Positions 12,401 through 23,689 of a DNA stretch of 64,000 nt are shown here, one piece after another. The position numbers were made by a program, and so were the translations under genes. Below the pieces are notes generated by a model. It ran no database searches and was not told the origin of the DNA. It saw only the letters and a list, made by a program, of their open reading frames with translations. The stretch's first letter is position 1. Each line of letters begins with the position of its first letter. Source of the stretch: Fasciola hepatica (lineage: Eukaryota; Platyhelminthes; Trematoda; Plagiorchiida; Fasciolidae); contig CANUEZ040000180.1 of assembly GCA_948099385.1 (NCBI GenBank), forward strand, positions 384,501 to 448,500. Reading direction: 5' to 3'.

Positions 12401-12890
12401 ATCATCCAGCTCTCAGCTATCTCCGCTAGGCCCAATCAGATCCTCCATCTAACCTTGACATTCAGATTCATCAAGCATCCATTTAAATCCGTCTTTGGGT
12501 TTCTTTCAGCTCCTTTCGTTATTCCTCGGTGTGCACACTTTTACCATACGATAATCTGCCTTTCATCTTCCTCCTAATTCTACATATTCTAGGTTCGTCA
12601 CTCGTTTTTGTCAGTTTTTAAGGAATGTCTCTCCATTCTACTGCCTGTGAAAATTTGATCTTGTGTTTGGCTTGCCTTTGGAGTCTACGAAGTGGGCTAT
12701 TATTATTGTGATTATCATTAATAATATTAGTTTCATTATTATTCTTTTCAGCGCGATATAATAATCCGTCCATATTTCGATTCCAAGTCTGTTTGATCAG
12801 AACAGTTCGGTCGGTATGGCGGCTTCCATCTCCAGTGTAGCTGCAGTTGATTCTGGCTTCCGAACTGATGCAACCTTTGTTGGGGCTACT
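9480..12890. other. Unassigned repeat-like region
   Basis: Only short, interrupted frames are present on both strands. Base composition resembles the neighbouring retroelement debris (GC-richer than the gene region further right). Short segments such as the minus-strand stretch near 10,260-10,200 hint at coding ancestry but could not be assigned. Nothing here supports a host gene. Confidence 0.4.
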
Positions 12891-13299
12891 CTGGCCTTTG
12901 CGAACAATATGCACCTGCTTCCCACACGCCATGTCCGGTTGCCCAACAACCGCAAGCTACCACCTCGTAGCCCACTCCTGGAGCTTTTAAAGCAAGCAGA
13001 GTCGGGAGTCGATGGTGCGCTTGATTTTCGTTAGACTTCTTGGTATCTTGACCCCACCAAGGTGATCTGGGCTGTCTTACCGGTAATGCCATCGATTGCA
13101 GTCGTCGTCCTAAATGTTCGTCCCTACCCGCTCCTCTTTGGACTTGGGATTGGAGCAAGCACTTTTCAGGTGGTGGCCTTGGCAAGATGAAGTCCGGAGG
13201 GCACGAAGACCTCGAGCTGATGACAGAATTCCCCTCCACATAACTGGTCATCTGGGTGGGATTAGATGGAATATGAACTCACCTCTTTCGGCGCTCCAT

Positions 13300-15010
13300 C
13301 GATCTCCGAGGATCCCAAAATCTCTCTTGTGTACCCGGTTTTCTCCAATTTCGGGATAACATTTGGGACGTGTCTATTGGAATTCCACCTTGTCACCCCT
13401 AACCACCCTGCCTTTAGAATGGTAGTTGGTTCAGTCTTTTATTGAATGGTGGTATACGGGTAGTCGGAGGAACCTGGTAGATCCCCATACAGAAGAGGTT
13501 CGCTGCTATTCCCAATGGATTACGGGTGTCACCGAAGCTCCTGAGGGCTGCCCGGAGAGTAATGTTAGAGCAGAAAGTCGATGATACTGTTCAAAATGGA
13601 TGAACTGTCGGTCTATACTAGTCGGGTGTGTGGTCTGTAATGTATTCGGGACACCAAAGGGGAGGAAAAACTTTCCATTCTTCAACGGGCATTTCAAATT
13701 GCAGAAATATTTTGCATATATCCGCAGAAAAGTCCACTTCTACTAGACGGAAGCATCATAAAACCTTGACTAGTGGCGCCCTCCGGTCTGACCCCTGTAG
13801 TATATGGTCAATGAGTGACGCACCCTTACATTTCGCTGAGCAACCAAAGATCCCTCTGATCTTCTCTGGTCTCCTTGGATTTATGATCTGGTGAAGAGGC
13901 AAAACCATATCGCATGTACTCTGTCCTTAACCGCGGCTCCTGAGTCAGCTTATTTTTGAAAAATCGTAGTATCGAAGGGAAAGATTCTAGCCTTTTCGGC
14001 TGCATCTTCAGGTTCACTGTGCGCTGCACTGGATCTCAGAACGATCAGTTACGTACCTGGGGTTCTCGGCCACCATCTTATGGGCTGACCTATTTTCTTG
14101 CAGCGATCACCTCTATCAATGGCCACGTAAGAGAATTGACCATTATGCAGGTGTCGGAATACCTGTTCCATGTTTGTCACCCCCACCGCAGTGCCTTTTG
14201 CTTGGATCCCCTCGCCGTCCCTTCCGTTTGTGCTACCATATGTGGCCCAACCTAATACTCTACATAAGGCATACGGTGCGTTGCGCCGCCCTATTCTTTG
14301 ACCCGGGATTCGGTGTGATTCTGATGAATCACAACCTATCAGAATACCTGTTTTACTATCCTGTCACTCTTCGAACTCGACCGAGTTCAGATAATGCCGC
14401 TAACACAAGCTCAACTGCTCTGGCTTGAGTGCCGTCATCAGAAGACCCTAAACTCTGGCCGCTGCTAACCTCTGTTTCTTATTGCTGATGACCGAGAGGG
14501 CGAGCCGCAGATACATTTCGGTTGACCGGGTGACCCAAGTAACCCCTACTGTGTTCACTGCTAAGAAGGATTTATCCTCCGTAATTTCACGTTTCTCTTT
14601 AACTTCCTCACGAAAGTGGTGTCCGAGTCACTACTTATGAAGACCAATGCTCTTGCCACCACACATGAGTTTTATACGCCGACCGTTGTTAACGCCAGGC
14701 GAATGAGCTTAATAAGGGCGTCACATACGTAAAGCATACAAGGTTTCCTCAGCATCCATCTTCCTGGCTTTCCATAGTTATTGACGGTGTCTCCCGTGGC
14801 ATCTATCTTGATTACAACGTGCTTTCTCTTGGCACGCCTAAGGTTGATCGGAATAGTTGGGGTAAATAAGGCTTACATCCAAGCTATCAGCAATTTTTCA
14901 GCTTTTGTCAAGGTGTTCTTTTCGGAGGACGGGGCACCTCGCCAGGCTGCACAGTGCACTACACATCTCACATACCGGCGAGTTTCCACCTTCTCGGGAT
15001 AATGCCTGTT
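13300..15010 (-). pseudogene. Heavily decayed Bel/Pao gag-protease-RT
   Basis: Minus-strand fragments, in several frames, line up with the better copy at 5.9-7.9 kb. They include a Cys-rich knuckle-like segment with VCEMCSALCSLARCP (about 14,960); a protease with ARALVFISSDSDTTFVRK (about 14,620); the linker RRNAPYALCRVLGWATYG (about 14,270); an RLESFPSILRFFKNKL block near 13,970, where the pol linker is expected; and an RT-side piece at 13,690-13,500. Many stops and shifts show an old copy. No catalytic YxDD box could be found. Confidence 0.65.
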
Positions 15011-15017
15011 TGCCCAC

Positions 15018-15200
15018 TGTGACCAACAGAACAACAAAACTTGAGGCTCTAACTCAGGATCGATCTGACCACCCTACCCACTCCAAATTTGTTTTCCTTT
15101 AACTTTTTGCGCCAAACTTGCTCACTAGCTGAACCACATACCGAACATTGACCTTAAATGACCTCTGACCGGTGCGCGCGTTGAACTGTTCTGTTACACC
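15018..15200 (+). repeat. Direct repeat, copy 1 (partner at 17,737)
   Basis: The sequence from gaccaacagaacaac through ctaactcaggatcgatc to tgacctctgaccggtgcgcg matches 17,737-17,900 in the same orientation, with roughly 80-85% identity by eye. The two copies bracket the plus-strand Pao fragment at 15.4-17.7 kb, which would suit terminal repeats or a shared leader. The first copy also overlaps the end of the minus-strand Pao relic. Confidence 0.7.
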
Positions 15201-15205
15201 TAACT

Positions 15206-15429
15206 CACATTTCCGACAGATATTTCGTTAACTTGACCGCTTTAACCTCAAGCGATGCTGAATTTGCTCGCATTTGGCCGACTCCGCTTCACGAAGTGGT
15301 TACCGTCGAGATTTGTCAAGTTTTTGTGTCATATTCATGATTGTTTCGTGAAGGACCGTATTGAAAACCACAACTGGACGCTTGGCGTTTTTTAGATTAT
15401 GTTACGCGTATCTCAACGACTGCCAGGAG
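15206..15429 (+). repeat. 224-bp dispersed repeat, copy 1 (partner at 26,454)
   Basis: Aligned directly to 26,454-26,677 there are no gaps over 224 bases and about nine or ten substitutions, mostly transitions. The segment runs from cacatttcc to a final aggag. It sits between the preceding direct repeat and the start of a plus-strand Pao reading frame. A candidate function is an LTR or leader portion of that Pao family, but no tg...ca termini were confirmed. Confidence 0.85.
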
Positions 15430-15433
15430 CCCT

Positions 15434-15754
15434 TTGCAGTTGTCATCGAGTTTGGAATCAAGAGGCCGGCCAAAAGAATGCCCGTTGTTTACTGATTGCA
15501 AACAATTGAACCCGAGGACCCGAGGCAAGTCCAACCCTTTTTTGTCCCATGCCTTTGATGAGGTACCTTGTCCTGGCTCACGGGTTGATTGTAAGTCAAG
15601 AGCGTCGTCTGGTTTTAATTCCGTGGAGCAGGTGCTTCTACTAGTCCAGCTGAAGGAAAAACAGCTAATCGAAAACATTCGATTAGAGAATGAGCACCGT
15701 TTCTTGGAGGCGAGAAATGAGGTTCTGATGGCACGACCGAATTTTGAATTTTAG
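15434..15754 (+). pseudogene. Possible Pao gag N-terminal coiled segment
   Basis: An open plus-strand stretch of about 106 codons ends with a clear amphipathic, charged helix (EQVLLLVQLKEKQLIENIRL and onward, residues about 67-100). It lies just ahead of a Pao protease frame and just after the 224-bp repeat. Pao gag proteins often begin with such a coiled coil. The body of gag is missing between it and the protease, so an internal deletion is inferred. It could be chance. Confidence 0.4.
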
Positions 15755-15784
15755 GAACGAGATGAAGTTTTCAGACCTACTTGA

Positions 15785-16537
15785 GTGGATGCAGTAAAAA
15801 TCAGCGGAGTTAAAGGGACCGTGCTGACATATGCACTCATAGATAGTGGTTTCGACGTAAGTCTGATAGAAAAAGGTCTGGTGGAACAGGTTGGCCTGTC
15901 TCTGGTGCCTTCCTGTATGGTTATCAGAAAAGTGGGTGGAGGCCCCAAGGCAGAGTCGGGGGTTGTGAATCTATGTTCAGTATCCCCGGATGACTCAGCC
16001 AGCGTTTCAGCGGAGTGTGCTTTTTGTGTTAACCGGCCATTCTCTAGATCCCCGCATATGAACTTGCGGTCAGTCAAGGGTCGATTGGCACACCTTAGCG
16101 ATGTTCCCGTGGAATGCCCTGGAGAGGTAAAGATGGGAGTATTGGTAGGTTCTGACGTACCGGAGGCTCGCTGGGGTTCAGAGCAGCGGATAGAAAACAG
16201 AAGCGAGCCTCACGCAGTCAGAACTCAACTGGAATGGATGATCCTGGGGCCTCTAGGGCCATCCGACAACCGGGAGTCCACCACGAACAAAAAGGCTAAG
16301 GAACAGGACACCATTCCAGGACAGCTTCGAAGGCCGTCTGATGCAGGCTTCTCTGACAATCAATCTACTAAGCAAGCACCATCATTGGGGGACCGGATGG
16401 CTCCATCGATTGCAAGACGGCCTCTGAAACTAGTTGATGGGCGTTATCAGTCGGCCCTCCCATGGGAGACAGTCACTGGGACTAAGCCCAACAACTTTGA
16501 AGTATCCGCCCGGGGGCTTTACTTCCCTGGTCGATAG
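15785..16537 (+). pseudogene. Bel/Pao protease and linker
   Basis: A 250-codon plus-strand frame. Near its start is the aspartic protease motif ALIDSGFDVSLIEKG (intact Asp-Ser-Gly). At about residue 115 is the Pao 'GVLVGSDVPEARW' block, and then SEPHAVRTQLEWMILGPLG, equivalent to the linker seen at 6.95-7.05 kb on the other strand. It ends at a stop before RT. The element is different from, and opposite in strand to, its two Pao neighbours. Confidence 0.85.
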
Positions 16538-16608
16538 TTTCAGCTCGATAGAAAAGTCATGCAAAGAAACAGAGGAAAGGGATGTGTGACCCCCGTTCCC
16601 GCCGAATA

Positions 16609-17700
16609 GCTGGCCTCGGATTTTTTTACCAAGATGGTATTTACCACACCAAGCTGTCGTCAACCCTGGGATACTGGAAAAAGTAAGGGTAATTCTAGAT
16701 TGCGTTGCCAGGTTCCGAGGACTATCTTCAAACCATCGATTACTACAGGACTCCGATTGGATCAATGACCTGGTAAGAGAGTTGATGCGGTTTCGAGATG
16801 AGAGGGTAGCCATCGTAGCAGGTGCCGAAGAAATAAGTATGCAAGTTCGAGTGGCCCGCCTGGATCCTGAGGTCCCAAGAGTCCTGTGGTGGGACAGTGA
16901 GTACCAAATGACAGCTCATCCTTTTGGAGCACAATTCCCCTTTTGTGCAAGCTTTGCATTGAAGCCAACGACCGGGTGGAATCTAGACTACGAACCTTTC
17001 GGTAATCACTCGGAGTCAGAGGATTTTTATGTGGACGACTGTTTGATATTATTTTCATCAGTTGAATTAGCAAAAACCTATTTTAAAAAATGGGTACCAA
17101 CCGTAGAGGAGGTGCTGCATGTCATGCCTGAACGCGACGACGCTGCTGATACGGCGGATATCAACGTTAAACCAACGTCAGCACGAGGACGCTTGGTATG
17201 GAACGGGAAGCCCAAAGAGACACTTTCTGTATTTGCCGGAACATGATTGATCATGCACTTTTGAGGAGAGGAATCCTATCCGTTATCTCTTCCGTTTACA
17301 GTCCGCTAGGCTTGATGAGTACTGCCATCCTACTAGAAACGGTGTTGATTCGAGATCTGTGCCGAGAAGGCTTGGGTTGTTATGATAGCCACGGAGACAA
17401 GCACATGAGATCGTGGAACTCCTGGCTGAGCTTCATGACTGAATTACCCAACTTGAAGATTCCATGATACGTTAGGGCCAAAGGGGTGGGTTGATTGAGT
17501 GCTGTCACTCTGTTCGCTTTTCAGCGTCTGTGACAAGAGTGAATTGTACCACCTATGCTGGGGTGCTGCAGAAGCGACGTTACCTTAGGCTGGGGGATGC
17601 GCAGGTATGCTGCTGTAAATCCTGATACCCGAAGGGAAGTTGAAGGTTGCTGAATCGCAGACAAAATGGGGGGGGGGCAGGACCCGATTCTGATTTGAGC
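16609..17700 (+). pseudogene. Bel/Pao reverse transcriptase with RNase H trace
   Basis: Overlapping plus-strand frames carry the RT. RVLWWDSEYQMTAHPFGA and FCASFALKP are followed by the catalytic FYVDDCLILFSS (about 17,015-17,050) and then TYFKKWVPTVEEVLHVMPE. A second frame from 17,198 continues with RGILSVISSVYSPLGLMS and LLETVLIRDLCREGLG. Beyond 17,467 only traces remain of the region leading to RNase H, such as LIPEGKLKVAESQTKW near 17,620-17,670. The upstream RT palm is full of stops. A G-run interrupts near 17,670. RNase H core and integrase are absent. Confidence 0.85.
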
Positions 17701-17736
17701 ATGTCGAACAGGGAAATCCATGACGGATTTGGTGGA

Positions 17737-17915
17737 CGGTGTAACAGACAGAACAACCAAACTCGAAACTCTAACTCAGGATCGATCCGACCCCCCGGCT
17801 CACTCCAAGTTTGTTTTCCCTTATCGTTTTGCGCCACGCTGGCTTATTCGCTGAACCACTCACCGGACACTGACCTCGAGTGACCTCTGACTGGTGCGCG
17901 TTGATTTGTCCGGTA
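17737..17915 (+). repeat. Direct repeat, copy 2 (partner at 15,018)
   Basis: Starts at gtaacagacagaacaacc and carries ctaactcaggatcgatccga and tgacctctgactggtgcgcg, matching the copy at 15,018-15,200 in the same order and strand. It lies at the downstream end of the plus-strand Pao fragment. Confidence 0.7.
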
Positions 17916-18980
17916 ACCCTTGAGGTACCCAGGATTGTTCCTATCCCACGCGTTTTTTGAAATTGCGCCATCGCCCTAATGATGCGCCATCTTTGAAAAA
18001 TGACGAACCGATTTGGTATAAACCGATCATCCGGGCGCGGGAAAACGCTTATTTTGGCGCGTCTTTCAAACATGCGCGATAAATTATACTCATTTTGGTG
18101 AACTATACAGCCAACGGTAACTAAAGGTAAGGCGGCACTAGTCCGGCACTGGAATTTGAAGTACCGCCGTTTCTATGGTGGTTTCTATTGTCCGTCACAG
18201 GCGGGCGATTTGGTTTTCATAATTAGTCCAGTTCTGTGTAGGTAATCAGGTGCACGTTCTTGGTTTAATAGGGCAAATTCCTAGCCATTGATGTAATCTA
18301 GAATGTAGCACAGACGACACCGCGCCACAAGGGCATTTTGGACAACGGTATTTGGTTTGCAGGAGGTACGAAAGCTTATCGGTTAACTTTATGTAAGGAT
18401 AAGGACGCAGGTAACCTCAGGCGAAAGTTTTCAAGAGTAGCGCACGACACTATCGCGTGCACCGCAAAAGCTTTTTGAACTGCCTTCCAGCCCGCCTCCG
18501 GTGCTGTAAAGGGTTACGGAAACTGCTTCGTACGTTTACTTTTCCCATCAATAAGGTGTACCTATCAGTAAATGTAATACGGCTGGCTGTGTGACATTAT
18601 CCCCCGTGCTAATCCATGAGTCTACAAGCGACAGTTTTAGTGGTTTATATAGCCGTTCACAAGAATCAACAGTGAATTCATACTAAGGAAATCGTCGACC
18701 GGCCAAAAGCCGTTCTCGTGTACAATGCAGAAGGGTAATCCGCGGCAGTGCTGCCCAATTTTACTACGGTTAGTTCACGTCATTGGCTGATAAAGAATGC
18801 TGTATTTGCAGTCCTAATTATTGGAAATCGAAAGGGTGATAATTGTATACTGTGAATCCATATTTATCTACATTCAATATCCAGTCACATCCCGGAGTTG
18901 CGCACATAAAGGAAGACTCATGTGCCAACCACCTAAGTTTACATGCTAAGAAAGCAGCAACGAAAATGGTTATCAGAATG
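17916..18980. other. Gene-free interval
   Basis: No reading frame with family resemblance, no tandem repeat and no clear structural element was found. It separates the Pao debris from the 3' side of the MULE. Confidence 0.5.
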
Positions 18981-19031
18981 GCGTGGCCCTAAAAAGGGCC
19001 TTGGGTTCGTTCACGTGTTGCGGCGTCGGTG

Positions 19032-19304
19032 TCAATGGGCCATGCAGTGTACGCAACGGCAGTTCTCTTCGTTATGAAATGCCGCACACCGGAAATGTGT
19101 CCATCGTCCGCAGGTTCCACACTGGACCCACTGAATGTCCTCGTCTAAATCCACGTTTGGTTCACTGTTTTTGCAGACGCTGCAGACGTCCTGACGATAT
19201 TGGCGAGTAATCCACTTGTAGACGTCGTCTTTTACAATTTGTCTTGTATATAGTGGACGTCGTAACTTTGAACCTCCTGAAGGCCACTGAGTGCAGTTGG
19301 TCCC
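19032..19304 (-). pseudogene. PHD-finger exon of a Mutator-like transposon
   Basis: The minus strand after an acceptor-like tttcag (ending at 19,305) is open for 90 codons to a TGA at 19,034-19,032. It contains a full C4HC3 PHD finger: CSVCK, then QCGTC, WTHFRC, and CRCVHC. Upstream is a basic helical segment (IVKDDVYKWITRQYRQDV). PHD fingers usually read histone tails, so here it could guide integration or tether the transposase to chromatin (inference). It lies just 3' of the transposase. The intron phase from the candidate donor at 19,385 (GAAG/gtaagt, phase 1) does not match this frame (phase 0), so a one-base indel or another splice pattern must be assumed. Confidence 0.75.
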
Positions 19305-19452
19305 CTGAAATTTCTAGATCCTCATTGGCTACGTTCCTTGTTGTCAAAACGGATTTCCGTTTTGATGACAGACGCACGGACTTACCTTCCTCATACGTGA
19401 CAGCTTGAGATTGGTCACTAGGGTCGTGACTAGTGCTGGCAACTGCAACATT

Positions 19453-21466
19453 CTAAACTGCTGTTTTCCTCTTTGCGGCTGCGGCCATCTTGGATATGTC
19501 CGCATCACACTCAACTGCAACCGGCGTCTCGCTATTTGGAGCTTGGTACGGAATTTTCGTTCCAGGACATGAAGCCAGAATCTTGTTTAGGAAGCCTAAC
19601 TGTTTCAAATAATACCTGTAACCTTTCTCCCCTAGCATACTTAAAGCTACAACTGTATCTTTGGCCAGAAATTCGGACTCTGATAACCGATCACTTTTAG
19701 CCGTTATCGGTGATCTTTGTTGATCAACCTCAACGAAATGAAGCTGTGCTGAGCTGCTGGAAATGTTTCCGCTGAGTGACCATCAGCCCAACGAGACTTC
19801 CCCAACTGGGTAGCTTGCTTCCTTGCAAACTGCTAACAAATGCCTGCAGGGGAGTGCCCACTGGTGACTGAACGAACAATCACAATTCACATCCCCGTTT
19901 AGACTAACGTGGTGCGTGACACCCCTGCGATTTACTACACACTATACGCTGTTGATCTGCTCTATTGATTGTACAACTTCTCGACGCAAGTGCTCTAGCA
20001 ACAAATGGCATGCGTAACTCGTCAATATCTTAAGCAAGGGTTGAAACCATTGCATCCCATCTGGTGCCCTATAACAAGCCATCTGATCCTTAGCAACCCT
20101 ATGACGGCTTTTTTCAGTCAAAGACTGAACACGCTTGACTACGTTTTTGAATACGTCCAGGATGTTTGAACGGTTGGACAGGCCATCTTTCAAATGCCTG
20201 TTTTCCGTTTCTACTCTGTTAGTGGTAAAATTGCCTAACACCAATGCATCACGTGTCACATATCCAGCCCAAAACTGCTTAAGTGGTATCCAGGTGTTAC
20301 TCAGGTATGCAGCCGCCTCATTGCTCCTACATTCTGTTGCTGCCCTAAACCTCTCAAAACGAAGCCTAGTTTGAGCTAACACTAGATTACGCATCCACTG
20401 AAAGATGCAGAGCTTTTCACAGGATTGTATTCCATGTAGGCGGCTGCATCTACGTTTCATGTCTTGCATGACATGGAAACGGCAAAATAACACACGAGAT
20501 TCTGGGTAAATATCCGTGAACGCAATAAACTGCTCCAAACTCCTATCAACTACGATTGTCTTACAATTACCGGTTTGAGGAAGCATCTTTCTCATAAAAT
20601 AAACAGCCTTACGATAGCAGTTACCACTCTCATTTGGGAGAATGGCATAGAACACACTGCGACCTAACCCCGTCCCATTAACTACCATTGTGTGCCATAG
20701 AATGTACCCACCACGGTTGAGTTGTTGAGTAGCATCTGCCAAAATAACGTCGCTGAACCTAGGACATAACTGTTTGCTTACAGAAGGGACGAAGAATATA
20801 AAGTTTATCCCACGGTTATCGGAAATTATCTCCGAATAACCATGGGCCTGCAGCAATTTTTGAACCTCCTCTACTTCACTTACTAAGTCTCTCTTGTTCA
20901 TTCTTCTTCTTATCGATCTGAAATCGTCATTATTAAGACGCCGGTTGAATTTCTTAAACGTATACTCCCTTAGCTCAGACTTCTTTCTGAAAGTGTCCAT
21001 CAGTTGCAACACATGAGCATCCTGCTCAGGTGTCAGTCTACGATTTCGTACATAAAATCCCTCATTCCCTACTTGAAAACTATGCGAATGCTTCATCGAC
21101 CAACTGACGACACAGTAACAGGAACCCGCAAATCGAAGCGTGACGAAAGCCCCGCATTACAAATTAGGATACCTGAAAGGGATTTATCTACCGATAAATG
21201 ATAACATACCTGGACGACTTATCACATTTCCTTTTGCGGTGAACGCAGCAGTACTTTTTGAAATAATAAGGCGCACCATCTGGCAGATGGATGCCCCTTT
21301 TTTTGGCCATTGCGTACATCTCGGAACTGTACACGAAGAAAGATGTGCAAGTTTCTTTTTGAAACTCCCGAAAATCGGCTTGGAATGCGTCGATTTCGGG
21401 GTATACACTACGGACCAAACGCTGAAACACAACTGAATCGTCCATTGGTACGCGCTCCATTTGCAA
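19453..21466 (-). pseudogene. MULE transposase (FAR1-like/DDE/SWIM), nearly intact
   Basis: Exon 1 (21,466-21,210) encodes an N-terminal DNA-binding-like domain (DAFQADFREFQKE, YYFKKYCCVHRKRKCDKSS). A 37-bp GT-AG intron follows (gtatgt...tttcag, 21,209-21,173). Exon 2 carries the MULE core: LADATQQLNRGGYILWH (first Asp), KTIVVDRSLEQF (second Asp), FCRFHVMQDMKRR, and NRVETENRHLK (Glu). It continues to a SWIM zinc finger with CDCSFSHQWALPCRH (CxC-x9-CxH). The frame is never shifted, but single stops occur: TAA at 21,157-21,159, TAG at 19,942-19,944, TGA at 19,783-19,785 and TAG at 19,453-19,455. The longest open part is 384 codons (21,096-19,942). All catalytic residues and zinc ligands survive, so death is recent. 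The family is ZSWIM-like MULE, and schistosomes carry related elements. Confidence 0.9.
21173..21209 (-). other. 37-bp intron in the MULE transposase
   Basis: On the minus strand, CCAG/gtatgt opens and ccctttcag/GTAT closes a 37-base segment. Removing it joins the cysteine-rich N-terminal domain to the rest of the transposase in one frame. Very short introns are common in trematode genes, which supports both the call and the organism guess. Confidence 0.75.
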
Positions 21467-21699
21467 CGCGACAGCACAACACGCAACGAAATATCAGCGA
21501 ATTCCAGTGCGCTCAGGCTTATATATCTCCGATGAACCAATCACCTGTCAGGATACAAACATAAATACCTTCATTAAACAAAACACTCCCAAACCGAGTA
21601 ATAACCATATGCGAATTTCATGCCAAATACCATAACAATTTAGCCGTAAATACAATCTAAGCTTTCGTTTCCCATCAACGGATGCGCGCTGTACACCGG

Positions 21700-22034
21700 G
21701 TATGCTGGACTAGAGCCGTACTTCCGTAACTAAACTATCATAAATATAAAATAGTTGGAGTTTCGCCTTGGAAAACCCGAAAATCATTTTCAAAATCTGA
21801 AAGCTGTTCTGTGTATCGCGACCTAAGCGAGAAAACACCGCAGAACCACCAACCAGAGCCACGCCCGCAGTACCAACAGCCATCGCAGCCAATGACGGTG
21901 CTGACCTTGATCGCAACTTTCATATACCCTCGTGGCACGCATTCAAACGAAAGTTGCACCATAACGGTAGGGGGGTAAGTTCCGACCTGGATATTTTTGA
22001 ATTGGCGCGTAATCCTGGAATTCTGGGGCGCCAA
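21700..22034 (-). pseudogene. MULE N-terminal fragment
   Basis: The minus strand reads YTEQLSDFENDFRVFQGET, which corresponds position by position to YPEIDAFQADFREFQKET in exon 1 of the neighbouring MULE. It is followed by a short hydrophobic stretch and a stop. Nothing of the catalytic core follows, so this is a truncated second copy lying head-to-tail upstream of the better one. Confidence 0.6.
21968..21990 (+). repeat. Inverted-repeat arm (partner 23,523-23,543)
   Basis: The string ggggtaagttccgacctgg occurs here on the plus strand, and its reverse complement ccaggtcggaacttacccc occurs at about 23,525-23,543. The arms are about 1.55 kb apart and enclose an (AT)n tract and a MULE PHD tail, so they could be terminal inverted repeats of a small DNA transposon. 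Confidence 0.6.
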
Positions 22035-22529
22035 TTTTGAGACACAAGAAATTGATCTGCCAAGCTTATTTTGAAATACGAGTTACTTGCTGGGTTTTAA
22101 GTGACTTACTTGGTATATTTATAAAGAGAAAAAATGGGCGATTTTTCCTTGGTAGAAACATCTCGATCAACGAAATGGTCATCATTGTTGTATAGCTGAC
22201 TCTAAAATTGAAGTGGGATGTCGATTCGTATCTAGCAATGGCAAAAAAGGGTGAAATATTTTGAAAACTTTGGACTGTTTCTTAATTATTATTTGGGAAA
22301 GTGGTCCTCACTTGTCATTGTCCCAAAATCTCTATTTTGTGTGAAAAACCTGCCCCTAGTGGGGGTGCGCTTTCCGAAGGACCACTGGGCGATGTGATCT
22401 GACCCAGTGAAGTTTGGCTAAAAGAATAACTGCCAGAATACCTAAACCGTGTTTTTCTACCTGCGTGTACACCATTGGCGTAATGAGTTACGTAAGTGAT
22501 GGGTGTTTCGTGTCCACCGTAACCGAAGG

Positions 22530-22649
<120 letters not shown>

Positions 22650-22879
22650 AGTTATATAGTTATGTCCCACTGTACGAGCTCTCTTCCATGTATCTAGCAA
22701 CAAAGTTTCACTGAACTAACTAGCTGATCCTCTTGTCTGAACATAGTAGATAAATGCGCTCCTGCTACCAATGCTTTCAGTACTGTAACTTACGTGATAT
22801 GGGTAATGGATTGAATCGAATGCTAATTTCTTCCCATCTTCTGAAGCTGTTAAACGTCAGTCGATCTTCACGAAATGTT

Positions 22880-23280
22880 TAACAAAGCACGGAGTTTTCT
22901 ATATACCACGCCCAAACTCGCAAATGATAGCCCCCTATATGAAGCTAGTATTCCCAGGCTTGCGCACGTGAAACGAGACTCACATGCAAGAGAAATGAAA
23001 AGGCAACAACAAAGCGGCTTCAGAGAAGCAACACGGTAATCAAAATGTGGTGGCCCCATAGGGACTATGTTAACAGTCACGTAGTCTTCCACGTTCGTCA
23101 TCGATCCAGACAGTGTACGCATTCCTCCCGAGCCGGTGAAGCCATTCCCCTTGCTCGCCAATCGTATACGTGAAAACTGGTTGGTTGGAATTCCAGAAAA
23201 TCGAACGCAAATTAGGGAACTGGGCCGGATCTCCCATTGCACACCGAATAGCCGGTAACCGCGTCGCAGGGAACGGCAAG
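22880..23280 (-). pseudogene. Decayed MULE PHD tail, copy 2
   Basis: Between 23,280 and 23,090 the minus strand retains GEQGEWLHRL (matching CGTCGRWTHFRC in the copy at 19.1 kb) and, in another frame, EECVHCLDR followed by a stop (matching CVHCMAH-stop). The downstream flank (ttgcgcacgtgaaacgagac at about 22,962) also resembles the flank below the first copy at 18,900-18,930. Most zinc ligands have been lost. Confidence 0.6.
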
Positions 23281-23522
23281 TGGGGACTGAACTTCGTGCA
23301 ACAGGTTATATATGACCACTAACCCAATCAACAATCAGCAACGGCTAAGCCAATGACTGGAGAGCTAATTACCGAGATTTGACTGAGAAAAACAAGATTC
23401 ACCAAAAATAAAGAATATATGTTTATAAAAGCCACTCCTATTAAGCACACTTTCAAGACATTTTTGTTCCATTTTAATTCAGAAGCCTTTCTGTCAGCTG
23501 TATGATGTCTGCATTACATTAG

Positions 23523-23543
23523 GCCAGGTCGGAACTTACCCCA
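23523..23543 (-). repeat. Inverted-repeat arm (partner 21,968-21,990)
   Basis: Contains ccaggtcggaacttacccc, the reverse complement of the arm at 21.97 kb over 19 bases. Confidence 0.6.
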
Positions 23544-23689
23544 CTCTCGCACCATGACACTTCACGTCAATCCCATTTTCTACGGGCACCGATTCATCTG
23601 TTCCGACCGTTCCACATATAACAGTCCCGCAACTTCAGTCGGGCTATATTTAGGCCCGTTTGTTTAGACACTAACAATTGATTTACCAG

